A stretch of DNA of 64,000 nt. It comes from Lachancea thermotolerans CBS 6340. Its lineage: Eukaryota; Ascomycota; Saccharomycetes; Saccharomycetales; Saccharomycetaceae. The notes below the pieces were generated by a model. That model was not told the DNA's origin and ran no database searches. It was given only the letters and a program-made list of their open reading frames with translations. The stretch lies in the NCBI RefSeq assembly GCF_000142805.1, contig NC_013080.1, positions 124,001 to 188,000 of the forward strand, written 5' to 3'. Positions 28,846 through 39,799 of the stretch are shown one piece after another. The position numbers were made by a program, and so were the translations under genes. The first letter of the stretch is position 1; each line of letters begins with the position of its first letter.

Positions 28846-29952
28846 TCATTTCTTCAAGATGGTAACGACGTCCTCATCTTCTAAGATGTGGTTTAACCCC
28901 ACATATTGAGGTTGATGCTTGACACTGCTGCCGTAAACCAACGCGTTTCTGAAGTCGTCAACCAGAGATTTATGGATCTGGTTACAAAAGTCTTTTACCG
29001 AACACCTGTCCGATCTCAGCACTACAGGATCCGTGAAATCTGGCATTGTACCCTTGGGCTTTGTGTATACACGAACCAGGTTCAAACGGTCCCACATGAT
29101 CTGCAACAGCTCATCCAAGTTCCACTCCCTCCCGGATGAGATTGGCACAGCATTAGGAATTCTGTATAACAGCTCCAACTCCTCAAGCGACAGGGAGTCG
29201 ACCTTGTTTAGCACGTAAATCGCTGGCATGTATCTTCTTGTGGACGCTTCCAACACATCAATGAGATCGTCGACGGTAGCGTCACATCTGAACGCAATTT
29301 CAGCACTGTTCATTTTGTATTCACTCATCACAGCCCTGATTTCGTCTGCCCCTAAGTGTGTCAGCGGAACTGTGTTAGTGATGGAGACACCACCTTTCTC
29401 CTTCTTTTTGATCAAGATGTCGGGGGGCTGCTTGTTCAAACGAATACCGACACCTTCTAATTCTTTTTCAATCACTTGTTTGTGATGTAGCGGTTTGTTG
29501 ACGTCCAGAACAATAAAAAGTAGGTTACAAGTTCTGGCGACCGCAATGACTTGCTTACCACGACCTCTACCGTCTTTAGCACCGTCAATGATACCTGGCA
29601 AGTCAAGCATTTGGATTCTGGCACCTTTGTATCTGATCACACCAGGCACGGTCACCAGCGTGGTAAACTCATACTCTGCAGCCTCTGACTCGGTACCCGT
29701 GAGCTTTGAAAGCAATGTCGATTTACCCACAGAAGGGAACCCTACGAATCCGACCGAAGCTACACCCGTTCTAGCAACGTCGAAACCAACACCACCACCT
29801 CCCGAGCCTTGTGTCGCAGAGGTCACGATTTCTCTTCTCAATTTTGCTAGTTTGGCTTTCAGCTGTCCAAGATGGAACGACGTAGCCTTGTTTTTTTGCG
29901 TACGCGCCATCTCATCTTCGATGGCCTTGATCTTCTCGACGGTTGTAGACAT
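28846..29952 (-). CDS. RBG1: Ribosome-interacting DRG-family GTPase
   Basis: Rbg1 binds translating ribosomes with its partner Tma46 and supports efficient translation, overlapping in role with Rbg2 and Slh1. The 368-aa protein (S. cerevisiae 369) has a helical N-terminus, a GTPase domain with GFPSVGKST (P-loop), DLPGII (G3) and NKVD (G4), a Lys-rich insertion (LIKKKEKGG) and a C-terminal TGS domain. The length and motif order match the family throughout. The gene is divergent from FUN12, as YAL036C and YAL035W are in S. cerevisiae. Confidence 0.97.
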   Translation of the reverse strand: MSTTVEKIKAIEDEMARTQKNKATSFHLGQLKAKLAKLRREIVTSATQGSGGGGVGFDVARTGVASVGFVGFPSVGKSTLLSKLTGTESEAAEYEFTTLVTVPGVIRYKGARIQMLDLPGIIDGAKDGRGRGKQVIAVARTCNLLFIVLDVNKPLHHKQVIEKELEGVGIRLNKQPPDILIKKKEKGGVSITNTVPLTHLGADEIRAVMSEYKMNSAEIAFRCDATVDDLIDVLEASTRRYMPAIYVLNKVDSLSLEELELLYRIPNAVPISSGREWNLDELLQIMWDRLNLVRVYTKPKGTMPDFTDPVVLRSDRCSVKDFCNQIHKSLVDDFRNALVYGSSVKHQPQYVGLNHILEDEDVVTILKK

Positions 29953-30309
29953 CTTGCTGCCGGATTATTGGTATCGAGACGTCTTTGCTGAACTGTAAGA
30001 AGTTAGCTGCAAAGGCCTTTGACACTTCGATGATGTTTCTCACGTACATCCGCCAATGGCTAAAAAATTTTAAGATCATGATAAACGTTTAATTTCTGCG
30101 TATGTCATGATCTCTATCACGTGGTCAACCAGTTTGAACTCTCGTTGATCGATACATATCGTCACTATGTACGCGTTTGTTGAAAATTTTTTGGCTTTCA
30201 GCAACAGCTCCTACCAGTGTCAGATCTTGAGATGAGATGTTAAAACCTTCGTATTCCCCTTCAGGACAAGACAAATCAGCAACAAACCCACTAGTTACAA
30301 CAGCTCAGG
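29953..30309. promoter_or_regulatory. Divergent promoter between RBG1 and FUN12
   Basis: The 357 bp carry a Cbf1-type ATCACGTG at 30116-30123, an RRPE-like TGAAAATTTTT at 30181-30191 and a PAC-like TGAGATGAGATG at 30228-30239. The last two are weaker versions of the ribosome-biogenesis pair seen at the RPA genes, and suit a translation factor gene. Confidence 0.5.
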
Positions 30310-33306
30310 ATGGGGAAGAAGTCTAAGAAGTCAGCTCAAAACTACTGGGACGAGGAGTTCGAGGAAGACACTCCTCAACCCGAGGAAATTGGAGGAACTC
30401 CTGCGGAAAGCACGCCTGAAGTCGAAGCTGCGACAGATGGTCCTGAGTCTTCGGTTGAGCCATCCGACCAAGCCGAGGTTGCTGAGGACGCAGAAGCAAT
30501 CGAAGCGGACTTCATGTCGGCGCTAAGACAGACTAAGAAGAAGGCTGACAAAAAAGAGGAGGAAGACGTCAAGAAGCCCGTGATAAAGTCGAAGAAGGAG
30601 AAGGAAAAGGAGAAGAAAGAGAAGGAGAAGCAAAAGAAGAAGGAGCAAGCCGCTAAAAAGAAGGCCCAGCAACAGGCTCAGAAGGAAAAGAACAAGGAGT
30701 TAAACAAACAGCAAGCCGAGGCCGCGGCTGAAGCCAAGGCGAAAAAAGAGAGCGGTGCTAAGTCCTCCGAAGGCCAAACCGCTACAGGTGGCGCTAAGAA
30801 GAATGCGAAGAAGATCCCTGCCGGATTAGCCGCTCTGAAGCGTCAATTGGAGCTGAAGAAGCAGCTAGAGGAACAGGAACGTTTAGAGAGAGAGGAAGAG
30901 GAACGTTTGGAGAAAGAAGAGGAGGATCGCCTGAAGAAGGAGCAAGAATTGGCCGAAGAGGCGAGACAGCAGAAGAGGGAGAAAGAGAGAGCCAAGCGCG
31001 AAAAGCTGAAGGCAGAAGGTAAACTCCTAACCCGTAAGCAAAAAGAAGAGAAGAAGCTTCTCGAGAAAAGACGTGCTGCTCTGCTAGCCGCCGGTAACAT
31101 CCAGGTTGCTGGTCTAAACAAGTCTCAGGATGGCTCTGACAGCAAGCCTAAGAAGGTTGTGTACGGCAAGAAAAAGAAGAAGACACAGCAAGAGAAGGAT
31201 GCTGAACTCGCCGTTGAAGAAGCCAAAAAGGCTGCCGAGGCCGCAGATGCTGAGGAAGATGCCGAGGAAGCCCTCGTTGATGACTGGGAAAACTTGGCTC
31301 TCGATGACGACGAAGGCGCTGCATCTGATGAAGAGGACCAAGAACAAGAAGAAACTGCTGAAGACGAGGATGCGGATGCAACCAAAGAGAAGCCTGCTCA
31401 GCCTAGCTCTTCAAAGGTTGAGGCTGCTCCAGCAAGCACGCCTGCTTCAGCCGCTGTTTCCAAGCGTCCTTCGCCAACACCATCATCCTCTACTCAAAAA
31501 GATCTCCGTTCTCCTATCTGCTGTATTTTGGGTCATGTTGACACTGGTAAGACTAAGCTGCTGGATAAAATCAGACAAACCAATGTGCAAGGTGGAGAAG
31601 CAGGTGGTATCACCCAGCAAATTGGTGCTACTTACTTCCCTATCGAAGCCGTCAAGCAAAAGACACAGGCTATGGCTCAATACGAAAAGCAGACTTTTGA
31701 TGTTCCAGGTTTGTTGGTGATCGATACTCCAGGCCACGAATCTTTCACAAACTTGCGTTCCAGAGGTTCTTCTTTGTGTAACATCGCCATCCTTGTTATT
31801 GATATTATGCACGGTTTGGAACAACAAACTATGGAGTCTATCAGACTTTTGAGAGACAGAAAAGCTCCTTTTGTTGTTGCTTTGAACAAAATCGATAGAC
31901 TATATGACTGGGAGCCCACGCCTAATGACTCTTTCAGAAACTCTTTCCAAAAACAATCCAGGGGTGTTAAGCAAGAGTTTGCTACCAGACTCGAAGGGAT
32001 CAAGGTTGCTCTCGCTGAGCAAGGTTTGAACTCCGAGCTGTACTTCGAGAACAAAAACTTGGCGAAGTATGTCTCGATTGTTCCAACATCTGCTGTTACA
32101 GGTGAAGGTGTTCCTGACTTGCTGTGGCTGCTGCTGGAGCTCACTCAGAAAAGAATGTCCAAGCAATTGATGTATCTATCTCACGTCGCTGCTACTGTTT
32201 TGGAAGTTAAAGTCGTTGAAGGTTTCGGTACCACAATCGATGTTATTTTGTCCAACGGTTACCTGAGAGAAGGTGACAGAATTGTCCTGTGTGGCCTTAA
32301 TGGACCAATTGTGACAACTATCAGAGCCTTGTTGACTCCACAGCCATTACGCGAGCTGCGTTTGAAGTCCGAGTACGTTCATCACAAAGAGGTGAAGGCC
32401 GCCCTCGGTGTCAAGGTTGCCGCCAACGACCTTGAGAAGGCTGTTTCTGGCTCTAGACTATTAGTTGTGGGCCCTGAGGATGACGAGGAGGAGATGATGG
32501 ATGATGTTATGGAGGACTTGACAGGTCTACTTGACTCTGTTGACACTTCGGGACGTGGTGTTGTTGTGCAAGCATCTACTCTGGGTTCTCTTGAAGCTCT
32601 TTTGGACTTCTTGAAGGACATGAAAATTCCAGTTATGTCTATCGGCCTGGGTCCAGTTTACAAGAGGGATGTGATGAAGGCAACTGCTATGTTGGACAAA
32701 GCCAAGGAGTTCGCAGTCATGTTGTGTTTCGATGTTAAAATTGACAAGGAAGCCGAACACTACGCCGAGGAACAAGGCGTTAAAATCTTTAACGCAGACG
32801 TTATCTACCACTTGTTCGACGCCTTTACTGCCTACCAAGAAAAACTTCTGGAGCAACGTCGTAAAGATTTCTTGCAAGATGCCATTTTCCCTTGCGTTCT
32901 GAACACTCTACAAATTATCAACAAGCGTGGTCCTATGATCATTGGTGTTGATGTGATGGAAGGTTCATTGAGAGTGGGCACTCCAATTTGTACCGTGAAA
33001 CTGGATCCAACTACAAAAGAGAAAACCGTTCTTCTTCTTGGTAAGGTTGTTTCTTTGGAAATCAACCACCAAGCAGTCAACGAAGTCAAGAAAGGTCAAA
33101 CAGCAGCCGGTGTCGCGATGCGTCTGGAAGACCCATCTGGCCAACAGCCTATATGGGGTCGTCATGTTGACGAAAAGGACACTTTATACTCTTTGATATC
33201 CAGAAGATCTATTGACACTCTGAAGGACCCTGCATTCAGAGACCAGGTTTCAAAGTCCGACTGGTTGTTGTTGCGTAAGATGAAGACCGTTTTCAGCATC
33301 GAGTGA
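30310..33306 (+). CDS. FUN12: Translation initiation factor eIF5B
   Basis: eIF5B is the GTPase that drives joining of the 60S subunit to the 40S initiation complex. The 998-aa protein (S. cerevisiae 1002) has a highly charged, Lys/Glu-rich N-terminal 380 residues of low complexity, then a GTPase domain from about residue 396 with GHVDTGKT, the G2 segment [29 protein letters not shown] and NKIDR. Domains II to IV follow, ending with the helical C-terminus that contacts eIF1A ([15 protein letters not shown]). The acidic and basic blocks in the N-terminus give long empty frames on the other strand. It is convergent with RPA190. Confidence 0.98.
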   Translation: MGKKSKKSAQNYWDEEFEEDTPQPEEIGGTPAESTPEVEAATDGPESSVEPSDQAEVAEDAEAIEADFMSALRQTKKKADKKEEEDVKKPVIKSKKEKEKEKKEKEKQKKKEQAAKKKAQQQAQKEKNKELNKQQAEAAAEAKAKKESGAKSSEGQTATGGAKKNAKKIPAGLAALKRQLELKKQLEEQERLEREEEERLEKEEEDRLKKEQELAEEARQQKREKERAKREKLKAEGKLLTRKQKEEKKLLEKRRAALLAAGNIQVAGLNKSQDGSDSKPKKVVYGKKKKKTQQEKDAELAVEEAKKAAEAADAEEDAEEALVDDWENLALDDDEGAASDEEDQEQEETAEDEDADATKEKPAQPSSSKVEAAPASTPASAAVSKRPSPTPSSSTQKDLRSPICCILGHVDTGKTKLLDKIRQTNVQGGEAGGITQQIGATYFPIEAVKQKTQAMAQYEKQTFDVPGLLVIDTPGHESFTNLRSRGSSLCNIAILVIDIMHGLEQQTMESIRLLRDRKAPFVVALNKIDRLYDWEPTPNDSFRNSFQKQSRGVKQEFATRLEGIKVALAEQGLNSELYFENKNLAKYVSIVPTSAVTGEGVPDLLWLLLELTQKRMSKQLMYLSHVAATVLEVKVVEGFGTTIDVILSNGYLREGDRIVLCGLNGPIVTTIRALLTPQPLRELRLKSEYVHHKEVKAALGVKVAANDLEKAVSGSRLLVVGPEDDEEEMMDDVMEDLTGLLDSVDTSGRGVVVQASTLGSLEALLDFLKDMKIPVMSIGLGPVYKRDVMKATAMLDKAKEFAVMLCFDVKIDKEAEHYAEEQGVKIFNADVIYHLFDAFTAYQEKLLEQRRKDFLQDAIFPCVLNTLQIINKRGPMIIGVDVMEGSLRVGTPICTVKLDPTTKEKTVLLLGKVVSLEINHQAVNEVKKGQTAAGVAMRLEDPSGQQPIWGRHVDEKDTLYSLISRRSIDTLKDPAFRDQVSKSDWLLLRKMKTVFSIE

Positions 33307-33596
33307 AAAGCTCTCTTCACGTTATCGTTTCTTGTATTTTAGTTATGAAGCATGTTTCCTTACGAACCAGCTTACACTATATTGAGCTGCGAGAATCTTC
33401 CAAAGACTCTTCAACCATGTATAGTTGTCAATTCACGTACGTCTATTAAAAATTGAGACCTCTGGCATTTGATTACATGAATACTGGGATAAAAAAAAAG
33501 TCAGGATACTGCATTCTCAACCAAATCCCAATAAGGCCTGCTATATTCAATATTTTTCCTTTTTGACGATTAATATACATGGTATGTTGATACTAT

Positions 33597-36500
33597 TTAA
33601 TGCGATGCGGGGACTTTGGCCAAAACGTCAAAAGCGCCGGTACCAACATTGTTTAGTTTTCCTAAAACAATCCTGGCAGAAGGACTGTCGAGGTTTTCAC
33701 ATTCGTTGTCCAAAACAGCCTTCGTTAAGAACTGACAAGTGGTTTCATAAGACATCTTCATTAGGGAAGACGTCGAGGTCTCCATGCCTTGTCTGTTGAA
33801 AGCAAGGTAAGTTCCTTGTCTTGTCATCATATCAGCGATCAAGTCCAAATGACGGAAAGAGACCGAGATAGCATAACGAGAAAAGACATTGTTGATTTCG
33901 TTCACAATGGTGTTTCTTGCGGCCTCAACACCATACGTCTTCAAAACAGATGCAACGTCGTTCGACGTAATACCGTTGACGTCGATGAAGGCGTCTTGGT
34001 CCCACATTTCTTGGAAGTTGACACCCTCGGTGACAAGGATACGCTTTCCGTTCTCAGGTTCTGGGTGAACACATCTGTCAATGTTTTTCACCTCTCTAAT
34101 GACGGACTTGCGACAGATATCTTCAACAATGTTAACCATCAGCAGCTTTTCGGTGTCAGCGGCCAGCTCGATAGTGAACTGACACCATTCTCCGTCTTCG
34201 TCATCGAAGTTGTACTTCGTGACAAATCTGTGGGAAGATACAACTGCAGACTGTCTATCACGCTGAACTTTGGTGAGTCCGGATTTAGTTTTATTTGAAA
34301 GAGGCTTCTCCTCTTCAACATCCTCTGCGTCGTCAGAGTCTGATGAGTCAGAGTCCATCTCAGAGTCAACCTCCTCGTCGGACGACTTTTCAGCTTCCCT
34401 CATGGTTTCAACCTCATCGTCATCGGGATCGTCGTACGACACAGCTTGTTTGGTCCTCTTTCTTGACTCTTGCTCGTCATTGTCTTCGTCATCAATCTTT
34501 CCTCCCTCACCGGAAGCAATAGCAGCTTGCGATCTGGGGACTGCAACACCGATCTCAGGCGAAGCCATCTTTTTCTGCTTTTTGATTTCTTTGACGATTG
34601 CGACCTCAAGAGATTTCAAGAACTTTTCAGCAACGACGTTCTGCAGCTCTTCTTTAGAAACGTCGTATTCCTCGCCATATTCATCGCTTCCGAAGAACTT
34701 CATGTTGATAAAGTAAGATCTTGAACCAGTGCTTCCCTCCGAGAAACCGGTAGATTCTGTAACCTCAACTCTGTCAACAACTTCGGATAGCATGACCTTG
34801 GTCACCGATTTACAGAAAGTGTCTGCTTGAGGGTCAGTAACATCAGCCAGAATAGGTAAGGTCATCTGTGGAGTCTTGATAGCGGCAGAAGCTGTCATAA
34901 TGATTTCTCTCATACGAGGGATACCCAAGGTGACGTTTGCGGCACCGTGACCAGCAAAGTGGAAGGTATTCAAAGTCATTTGCGTGGATGGCTCACCGAC
35001 AGATTGAGAGGCAATGATACCCACAGCTTCACCAGGATTAATCAAAGAGCGCATATACTTCAGTTGCATTAGAGCACGGAATTTCTTCTCGCTCACAGTG
35101 TCGCGCGACTTAAAGAGATCGTTGTTAGAGTCGATAAAGCTCTCAAGTTTGTCTTGGAAGTTTTCGGAAACGGAACCCAAATACTTTGAAGGGTTGAACT
35201 TCGAAACCACAGGATCGTACTTGACCTTTTGAGAGTAGTGTGGGACCTTTTCGGTCTTCTTTCTGTGCTTGAGCGCTTTTTTGGAGTACTTCAAGGCACT
35301 CTCAACATCGAGATGTTCTATCAGAGCCGCTGGATTATACTTCTTCAGAAGAGCATCGTAGTTGTCTGCACAGAACTTGAATTGAGTCATGTGAGATTCT
35401 TGGGTCACATCAACCGCATCACCACCGTACAAGAATTGGATGAGAGTACCATCGGCGTCTCTTACAGAGTTGTCATAAGAGATGTGAACACCTTCTAGCT
35501 GTTTAGTCAAACAACGCTGTAAGTACCCGGATCTAGAGGTCTTGACAGCTGTGTCGATCAAACCTTCACGACCAGCCATACAGTGGAAGTAGTACTCCTG
35601 AGGTTTGATACCTGAGTAAAACCGGCCTTTGATGTAACCACCAGCCATAGCATCGGTTTCGAAAGGTTTGAAGGATGGCAGAGTCTTACCAGAAACCATC
35701 ACTGGTACTCTTCTACCTTCCAGAGCCTGTTGTCCTAGCAAACACATAATTTGCGAGACGTTGACATTGGAACCCTTAGCACCAGAGAGAGCCATTGCTT
35801 GCATGGAGTTGTTTGGGAACTTCTTCATTGTCCCATCCGGAACACACTTCGAAACAACTTGCGATGTGATAGAGTTAACTTTTGAGGAGGTGACCGCATC
35901 TAGAATTCCCAGCTTGTTATCGTCTCTCAGGATTTCTTCCAAACGCTTCAGGAGCTCGCTGTCGTTTGCACTAACGTCCTTATCCAAGTTGGTGACTTCG
36001 GCTGCAGCTACACGACCGACATCAGTTGATGTCTTCAAAATGTCGCTTCTCCACTTGTTGCCTTCTTCGGTCAGACGCAAGTCATCCATACCACATGTAA
36101 AGGCCGTGGCAGTAATGTAGTTAGTGAAGAGTCTACCGAGTACTGAAAGAACTTTAGCTGACACATCTGGACCGTAGACTTCATGCAAAGAGTGAACAAT
36201 ACCGTACTTCGAAGCACCATACTGGGACTTGTCCAAGATACCGCACAGCAATTCGCCGTTCTTGAATACGACATCGTTCTCGGTGGATCCTTTGCCCCAG
36301 TATTCGTTTTTGATCTTGTTCTTTGAAAGAAGATTGATACCTGGCATGTCAGCGGGTGTAACATTCAAAAGAACGGTGGTGATGATCTGTTTACCGGTCC
36401 ATAGAGGTACAGGCTTGAAAACCGCGGGTGGAACGGTCAATAGCTTGTTTCTAGTTGCGTGACCATCTTCTGGACGAATACAGCCATAAATATACTGTTG

Positions 36501-38561
36501 GTACTCTTCCCTTGTGAAGAACGAATCCTTGTTTGTCAGCCACACACCTGCAGAAATGTGGTCCTGAATCAAACCTCTCACAGGAGACCCCGAAGTTGGT
36601 GTCAGATACTGGGAGTCAGTGTTTGCAAGGTTGAAAGCCTCAGCTCTAGCGTTTTCGTTTTGAGGGAAGTGCATGTTCATCTCATCACCATCGAAGTCAG
36701 CATTGTAAGCACCGGTGTTGGCATAGTGCAAACGCAATGTCTTTTCGCCAGGCAAGACTCTGACTTTGTGACCCATCATGGAAGCTTTGTGTAGGGTTGG
36801 TTGACGGTTCATAATGACGATATCTCTGTTTTTGATGTGACGGTAGACCTTTTTGTTCAAAGAGTGTGTAGCGCTGTGCGAGGAAGGAGTCAGAAGTTGG
36901 TTGGCGAGAGCCTTGCGCTGTTCGGTAGTCATGCCGACGAGGGAGACCAACGACCCATCTTCATTCTGAATTTGAGTGGCACCCGGCCATTTGTCGGGGC
37001 CATTTATCACAGCCTGTCTCAACTCCGCGATGTTGTAAGAGGTGACGGGCTCTGGGTAAGTCAGCTTTGTAGCAAAAACCGGTGGAACACCAATTTCGTT
37101 AGTCTCAATGTTTGGGTCAGGCGAGATGACAGATCTGGCAGCATAGTTAACACGCTTTCCCATCATGTGCTTTCTAAACAGACCTTCCTTCTTTTCCAGA
37201 GCCTGCTTGACACCAGGGATAGGAACCTTACCTCCGGTGTTTCCTTGAGCCTTAGTGGAGTCGATGAAAGCGTTAACGTCATTTTGGATGGTGACGAAAG
37301 CGTTCATGAGCCTGTTGAAGATAACTTTTTTGTCTTCGACAGACACCTTGTCTTTTTGTAGCTTAGACATTTCCTCATTGAGATCTCTGATCAGCAAAGA
37401 GGTGGTCAGGATCTTAGACAGAAGCTGGTTTTGGGTGTTTTCATGAATTTCCTCGCCCAGCTTGGAAGGCAAGCGGAAACGGGTTGGTGGAACTATCACA
37501 ACTTCCAAGAAAAACATGTCGGCTCTAACTAGCTTTTTAGATAAGTTTGGCCTAGAGTGGAAGACGTACTGCAGAACCTCCTGCTCTTTCTTGAAGACGC
37601 TCCGCAGGATGTTGCGTACTTCAGTAGACAGAATGTAGGTGGACCCCGTCTTGGGTCTAGCAGACGCATCCCTGGAGTTGTCGAAGTCCTCGTCGACCTC
37701 CATGGGCTCGCCGGCGGAGTTCTGATCGTCGGCCAGCTTACGGCGCTGTTGCTGCTTTTTGATCATGTCAGCACGGATCAAACCCTTGACTCTGTTATTG
37801 GTCTGCTGCTTTTCCGTGAGTGAGGTCTCAAAGATCTTGGTGAAACCGTCCTTTCTGAACTTGGGCGAGAACATTCCACAGTTGTCACACTTTGGTCTGG
37901 AAAGAAGTCTCTTGTAGAAGTCGTGGATCAAAGCTTTTCTTTCGTCGTTGACGGTGGCGGTGAAGGTACCGTTGTAAGAGGTACGGCCCTCTGAGATAGC
38001 GGTGGCTATGCTGATGTCGACGAACTCTCTGCGCTTGACTTTGAGTTCTCTGAGCAGAGCGACGTCGACGAGCTTGGATGGCTTGTCGTCATCGCCGTCG
38101 TCCTCCTCGGCCTCGTCGACGGCGGTTTGCAGGGTGCCGACCCGCAGCTCGTCGAGCTTGTAGCACTCGTCGATGAGCCCGTACTGCAGGAGCTTAAGCT
38201 TGCAGGCGTAGCGATGCACCTCGGAGGCCTTGAGCCTGAAGCCGTGGCAGTAGAGACAGCTGCTTCTCAAGAAGATGTAGAGCTGGCTGAAGAAGAGAGG
38301 GTTATAGCAAGGCACGGGCAGCTCAATGTGGCCCTGGTGGCCCGGGCAAAACTTCTCGTCGAGGCCGCAGGTGGCACAGAGGTTGCGCAAAAAGGCGCCG
38401 AGGGCGAGGTCGTAGAGACCGCCCGAGATTGGGTGACCCAGGTTGTCCAGAACGGTGGGGTTGGTAATCTGCATGGCAGAGAAGTTCCGTATGTCTTGGG
38501 CGGTCATCACGCCGAAGTCGACCGACGTGATCTCCGATCCAACGGGCTTCGAGATATCCAT
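33597..38561 (-). CDS. RPA190: RNA polymerase I largest subunit (A190)
   Basis: This is the catalytic subunit that transcribes 35S pre-rRNA in the nucleolus. The 1654-aa protein (S. cerevisiae 1664) shows the N-terminal zinc-binding clamp (CATCGLDEKFCPGHQGHIELP), RQPTLHKASMMGHKV, the metal-binding motif NADFDGDEMNMHFP, the bridge-helix and trigger-loop region (GEAVGIIASQSVGEPSTQMTLNTFH) and the Pol I-specific acidic insertion before the C-terminus (about 34290-34560). In S. cerevisiae RPA190 (YOR341W) and RPA43 (YOR340C) are divergent neighbours; here they are still divergent but pushed 6.5 kb apart. PAC and RRPE elements lie just upstream. Confidence 0.98.
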   Translation of the reverse strand: MDISKPVGSEITSVDFGVMTAQDIRNFSAMQITNPTVLDNLGHPISGGLYDLALGAFLRNLCATCGLDEKFCPGHQGHIELPVPCYNPLFFSQLYIFLRSSCLYCHGFRLKASEVHRYACKLKLLQYGLIDECYKLDELRVGTLQTAVDEAEEDDGDDDKPSKLVDVALLRELKVKRREFVDISIATAISEGRTSYNGTFTATVNDERKALIHDFYKRLLSRPKCDNCGMFSPKFRKDGFTKIFETSLTEKQQTNNRVKGLIRADMIKKQQQRRKLADDQNSAGEPMEVDEDFDNSRDASARPKTGSTYILSTEVRNILRSVFKKEQEVLQYVFHSRPNLSKKLVRADMFFLEVVIVPPTRFRLPSKLGEEIHENTQNQLLSKILTTSLLIRDLNEEMSKLQKDKVSVEDKKVIFNRLMNAFVTIQNDVNAFIDSTKAQGNTGGKVPIPGVKQALEKKEGLFRKHMMGKRVNYAARSVISPDPNIETNEIGVPPVFATKLTYPEPVTSYNIAELRQAVINGPDKWPGATQIQNEDGSLVSLVGMTTEQRKALANQLLTPSSHSATHSLNKKVYRHIKNRDIVIMNRQPTLHKASMMGHKVRVLPGEKTLRLHYANTGAYNADFDGDEMNMHFPQNENARAEAFNLANTDSQYLTPTSGSPVRGLIQDHISAGVWLTNKDSFFTREEYQQYIYGCIRPEDGHATRNKLLTVPPAVFKPVPLWTGKQIITTVLLNVTPADMPGINLLSKNKIKNEYWGKGSTENDVVFKNGELLCGILDKSQYGASKYGIVHSLHEVYGPDVSAKVLSVLGRLFTNYITATAFTCGMDDLRLTEEGNKWRSDILKTSTDVGRVAAAEVTNLDKDVSANDSELLKRLEEILRDDNKLGILDAVTSSKVNSITSQVVSKCVPDGTMKKFPNNSMQAMALSGAKGSNVNVSQIMCLLGQQALEGRRVPVMVSGKTLPSFKPFETDAMAGGYIKGRFYSGIKPQEYYFHCMAGREGLIDTAVKTSRSGYLQRCLTKQLEGVHISYDNSVRDADGTLIQFLYGGDAVDVTQESHMTQFKFCADNYDALLKKYNPAALIEHLDVESALKYSKKALKHRKKTEKVPHYSQKVKYDPVVSKFNPSKYLGSVSENFQDKLESFIDSNNDLFKSRDTVSEKKFRALMQLKYMRSLINPGEAVGIIASQSVGEPSTQMTLNTFHFAGHGAANVTLGIPRMREIIMTASAAIKTPQMTLPILADVTDPQADTFCKSVTKVMLSEVVDRVEVTESTGFSEGSTGSRSYFINMKFFGSDEYGEEYDVSKEELQNVVAEKFLKSLEVAIVKEIKKQKKMASPEIGVAVPRSQAAIASGEGGKIDDEDNDEQESRKRTKQAVSYDDPDDDEVETMREAEKSSDEEVDSEMDSDSSDSDDAEDVEEEKPLSNKTKSGLTKVQRDRQSAVVSSHRFVTKYNFDDEDGEWCQFTIELAADTEKLLMVNIVEDICRKSVIREVKNIDRCVHPEPENGKRILVTEGVNFQEMWDQDAFIDVNGITSNDVASVLKTYGVEAARNTIVNEINNVFSRYAISVSFRHLDLIADMMTRQGTYLAFNRQGMETSTSSLMKMSYETTCQFLTKAVLDNECENLDSPSARIVLGKLNNVGTGAFDVLAKVPASH

Positions 38562-38665
38562 TGGTCTGGGGGCGCGGACGCGAGGGATTCAGTTGAAAGA
38601 GCGTGTGATGTGGACCGCGGACTGGGCTCGAAACCTCCAAGATATGCTTTGAGGGATTGTTAGGA

Positions 38666-38737
38666 GCGATGAGATGCGCTCTCAGCGTGGTGCTTTCAGT
38701 TATAGCTGCGATGAGATGGGAATCTGAAAAATTTTTC
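38666..38737 (-). promoter_or_regulatory. Two PAC elements and one RRPE upstream of RPA190
   Basis: GCGATGAGATG occurs at 38666-38676 and 38708-38718, and TGAAAAATTTTTC at 38725-38737. These match the PAC (Dot6/Tod6) and RRPE (Stb3) boxes that control ribosome-biogenesis genes in yeasts. They lie 105-176 bp before the RPA190 start. Confidence 0.85.
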
Positions 38738-38752
38738 AGAAAAGCAACGTGG

Positions 38753-38794
38753 CACGTGATGCCGTCGGGTCACGTGGATAAACGGTATCACGTG
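38753..38794. promoter_or_regulatory. Three RTCACGTG boxes at exact 18-bp spacing
   Basis: CACGTG begins at 38753, 38771 and 38789. Each fits the Cbf1/CDEI-type octamer in one orientation (the first as CACGTGAT, the others as GTCACGTG and ATCACGTG). They lie between the RPA190 PAC/RRPE boxes and the TATA box of the small gene, so could serve either. Confidence 0.6.
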
Positions 38795-38900
38795 GTTATG
38801 GTGCACCCTTTGTAGCTGTTACCCGGCGCACGTCTGGTTGCTGCCGCGTTCTCCGGCCCCCGCGCCATGTACCCCCGATTGCTAAGGGACGCTGTCCCAA

Positions 38901-38909
38901 TATAAAAAG
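38901..38909 (+). promoter_or_regulatory. TATA box of the small Gly/Ala-rich gene
   Basis: TATAAAAAG followed by GGGG lies 72 bp before the ATG at 38973. The run AGGGG resembles a stress-response element. Confidence 0.55.
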
Positions 38910-38972
38910 GGGGCGCGACGCCTGGAACGTTCTCGCCGCTCTGCAGTAGCACCGACAGAATATTTGCAAGCT

Positions 38973-39164
38973 ATGCCCGAAAAGAACGCTGCCGCTCACG
39001 ACCAAGGAAACCTCGCCGGCTCCATCGCCGGCTCCGTCGCCGGCGCTGACCTGGGCAACAAGCTGCACCTCGGTGCCATCGGCGGCATCGCGAGCAGCGT
39101 GCTGGGCTCAGGCCAGGGCAGCAAGCTCGAGAACAAGCTGAAGGAGAAGATGGACAAGAAATAA
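38973..39164 (+). CDS. Small Gly/Ala-rich protein with glycine-zipper pattern (63 aa)
   Basis: The frame starts at ATG 38973 (MPEKNAAAHDQGN) and ends at TAA 39164. The middle holds a GxxxGxxxG pattern (AGSIAGSVAGAD) and LGAIGGIASSVLGSG, flanked by a hydrophilic N-terminus and a charged Lys-rich C-terminus (KLENKLKEKMDKK). This could form a short membrane-associated or self-associating helix pair. CGCCGGCTCC is directly repeated in the coding DNA. Support for a real gene comes from the well-placed TATA box, clean start and biased composition; I do not recognise the family and know of no S. cerevisiae gene at this place. The gene lies divergently beside RPA190. Confidence 0.65.
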   Translation: MPEKNAAAHDQGNLAGSIAGSVAGADLGNKLHLGAIGGIASSVLGSGQGSKLENKLKEKMDKK

Positions 39165-39790
39165 GTGTGTAGTATATAGGCGGCGCGTGCGCCAGTGCGC
39201 GGAGCGCGCGAATACATGATTTACCGCCCAAATTGAACATTGGGGGGGGATTCACGTGAAACATGGTCGTATGGTGTGAGGGGAGTTTGACTACAGGAGT
39301 GGCGGAAGGCTGCTGCTACAGTAGGCGGAAGCATCTGAGATAATATCGGAGTATTTCATGAATAGAGACGATCCATAAGCCCATGCCCCACTCCGACGTC
39401 ACAGATCAATCTCCAACGCCACAGGCCAATCTCTACTGCCAAAGCCTCACCCCCACTGCTTCAGGCTTGCCTTTTCGCTAAGCTTTCTCTCTCACAACCG
39501 CTGTCTCGCGGCGTCCCTGAAATTATGCAAGCGCCTCGCCCTTCACTATTGTCTTACATACGAATCGACGCTCCTCAGGTCACCATAGCACGAAAGGGTC
39601 GGCCCAAGTCGCTTTCCACGACACAACTTCGACCCCGGGTTCCCGCCCACAGGCGCTGTCGTTCCACCAAGTTTCCAAAATAGCCGGATACTTATAAGTT
39701 ATTACAATATTATTTAATTTGTTATAACGTGTTGATCGAGAAAATATCATCCCTGATCATGATGGATCACATATACGAGAATCAGCTTCA
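39165..39790. other. Intergenic stretch after the small gene
   Basis: About 625 bp with no convincing gene. A near-repeat about 30 bp apart (CACAGATCAATCTCCAACGCCACAG, roughly 39401-39425, echoed by CACAGGCCAATCTCTACTGCCAAAG) is visible. AT-rich DNA around 39670-39740 marks the approach to the retroelement remnant. Confidence 0.35.
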
Positions 39791-39799
39791 GCAGAAAAG

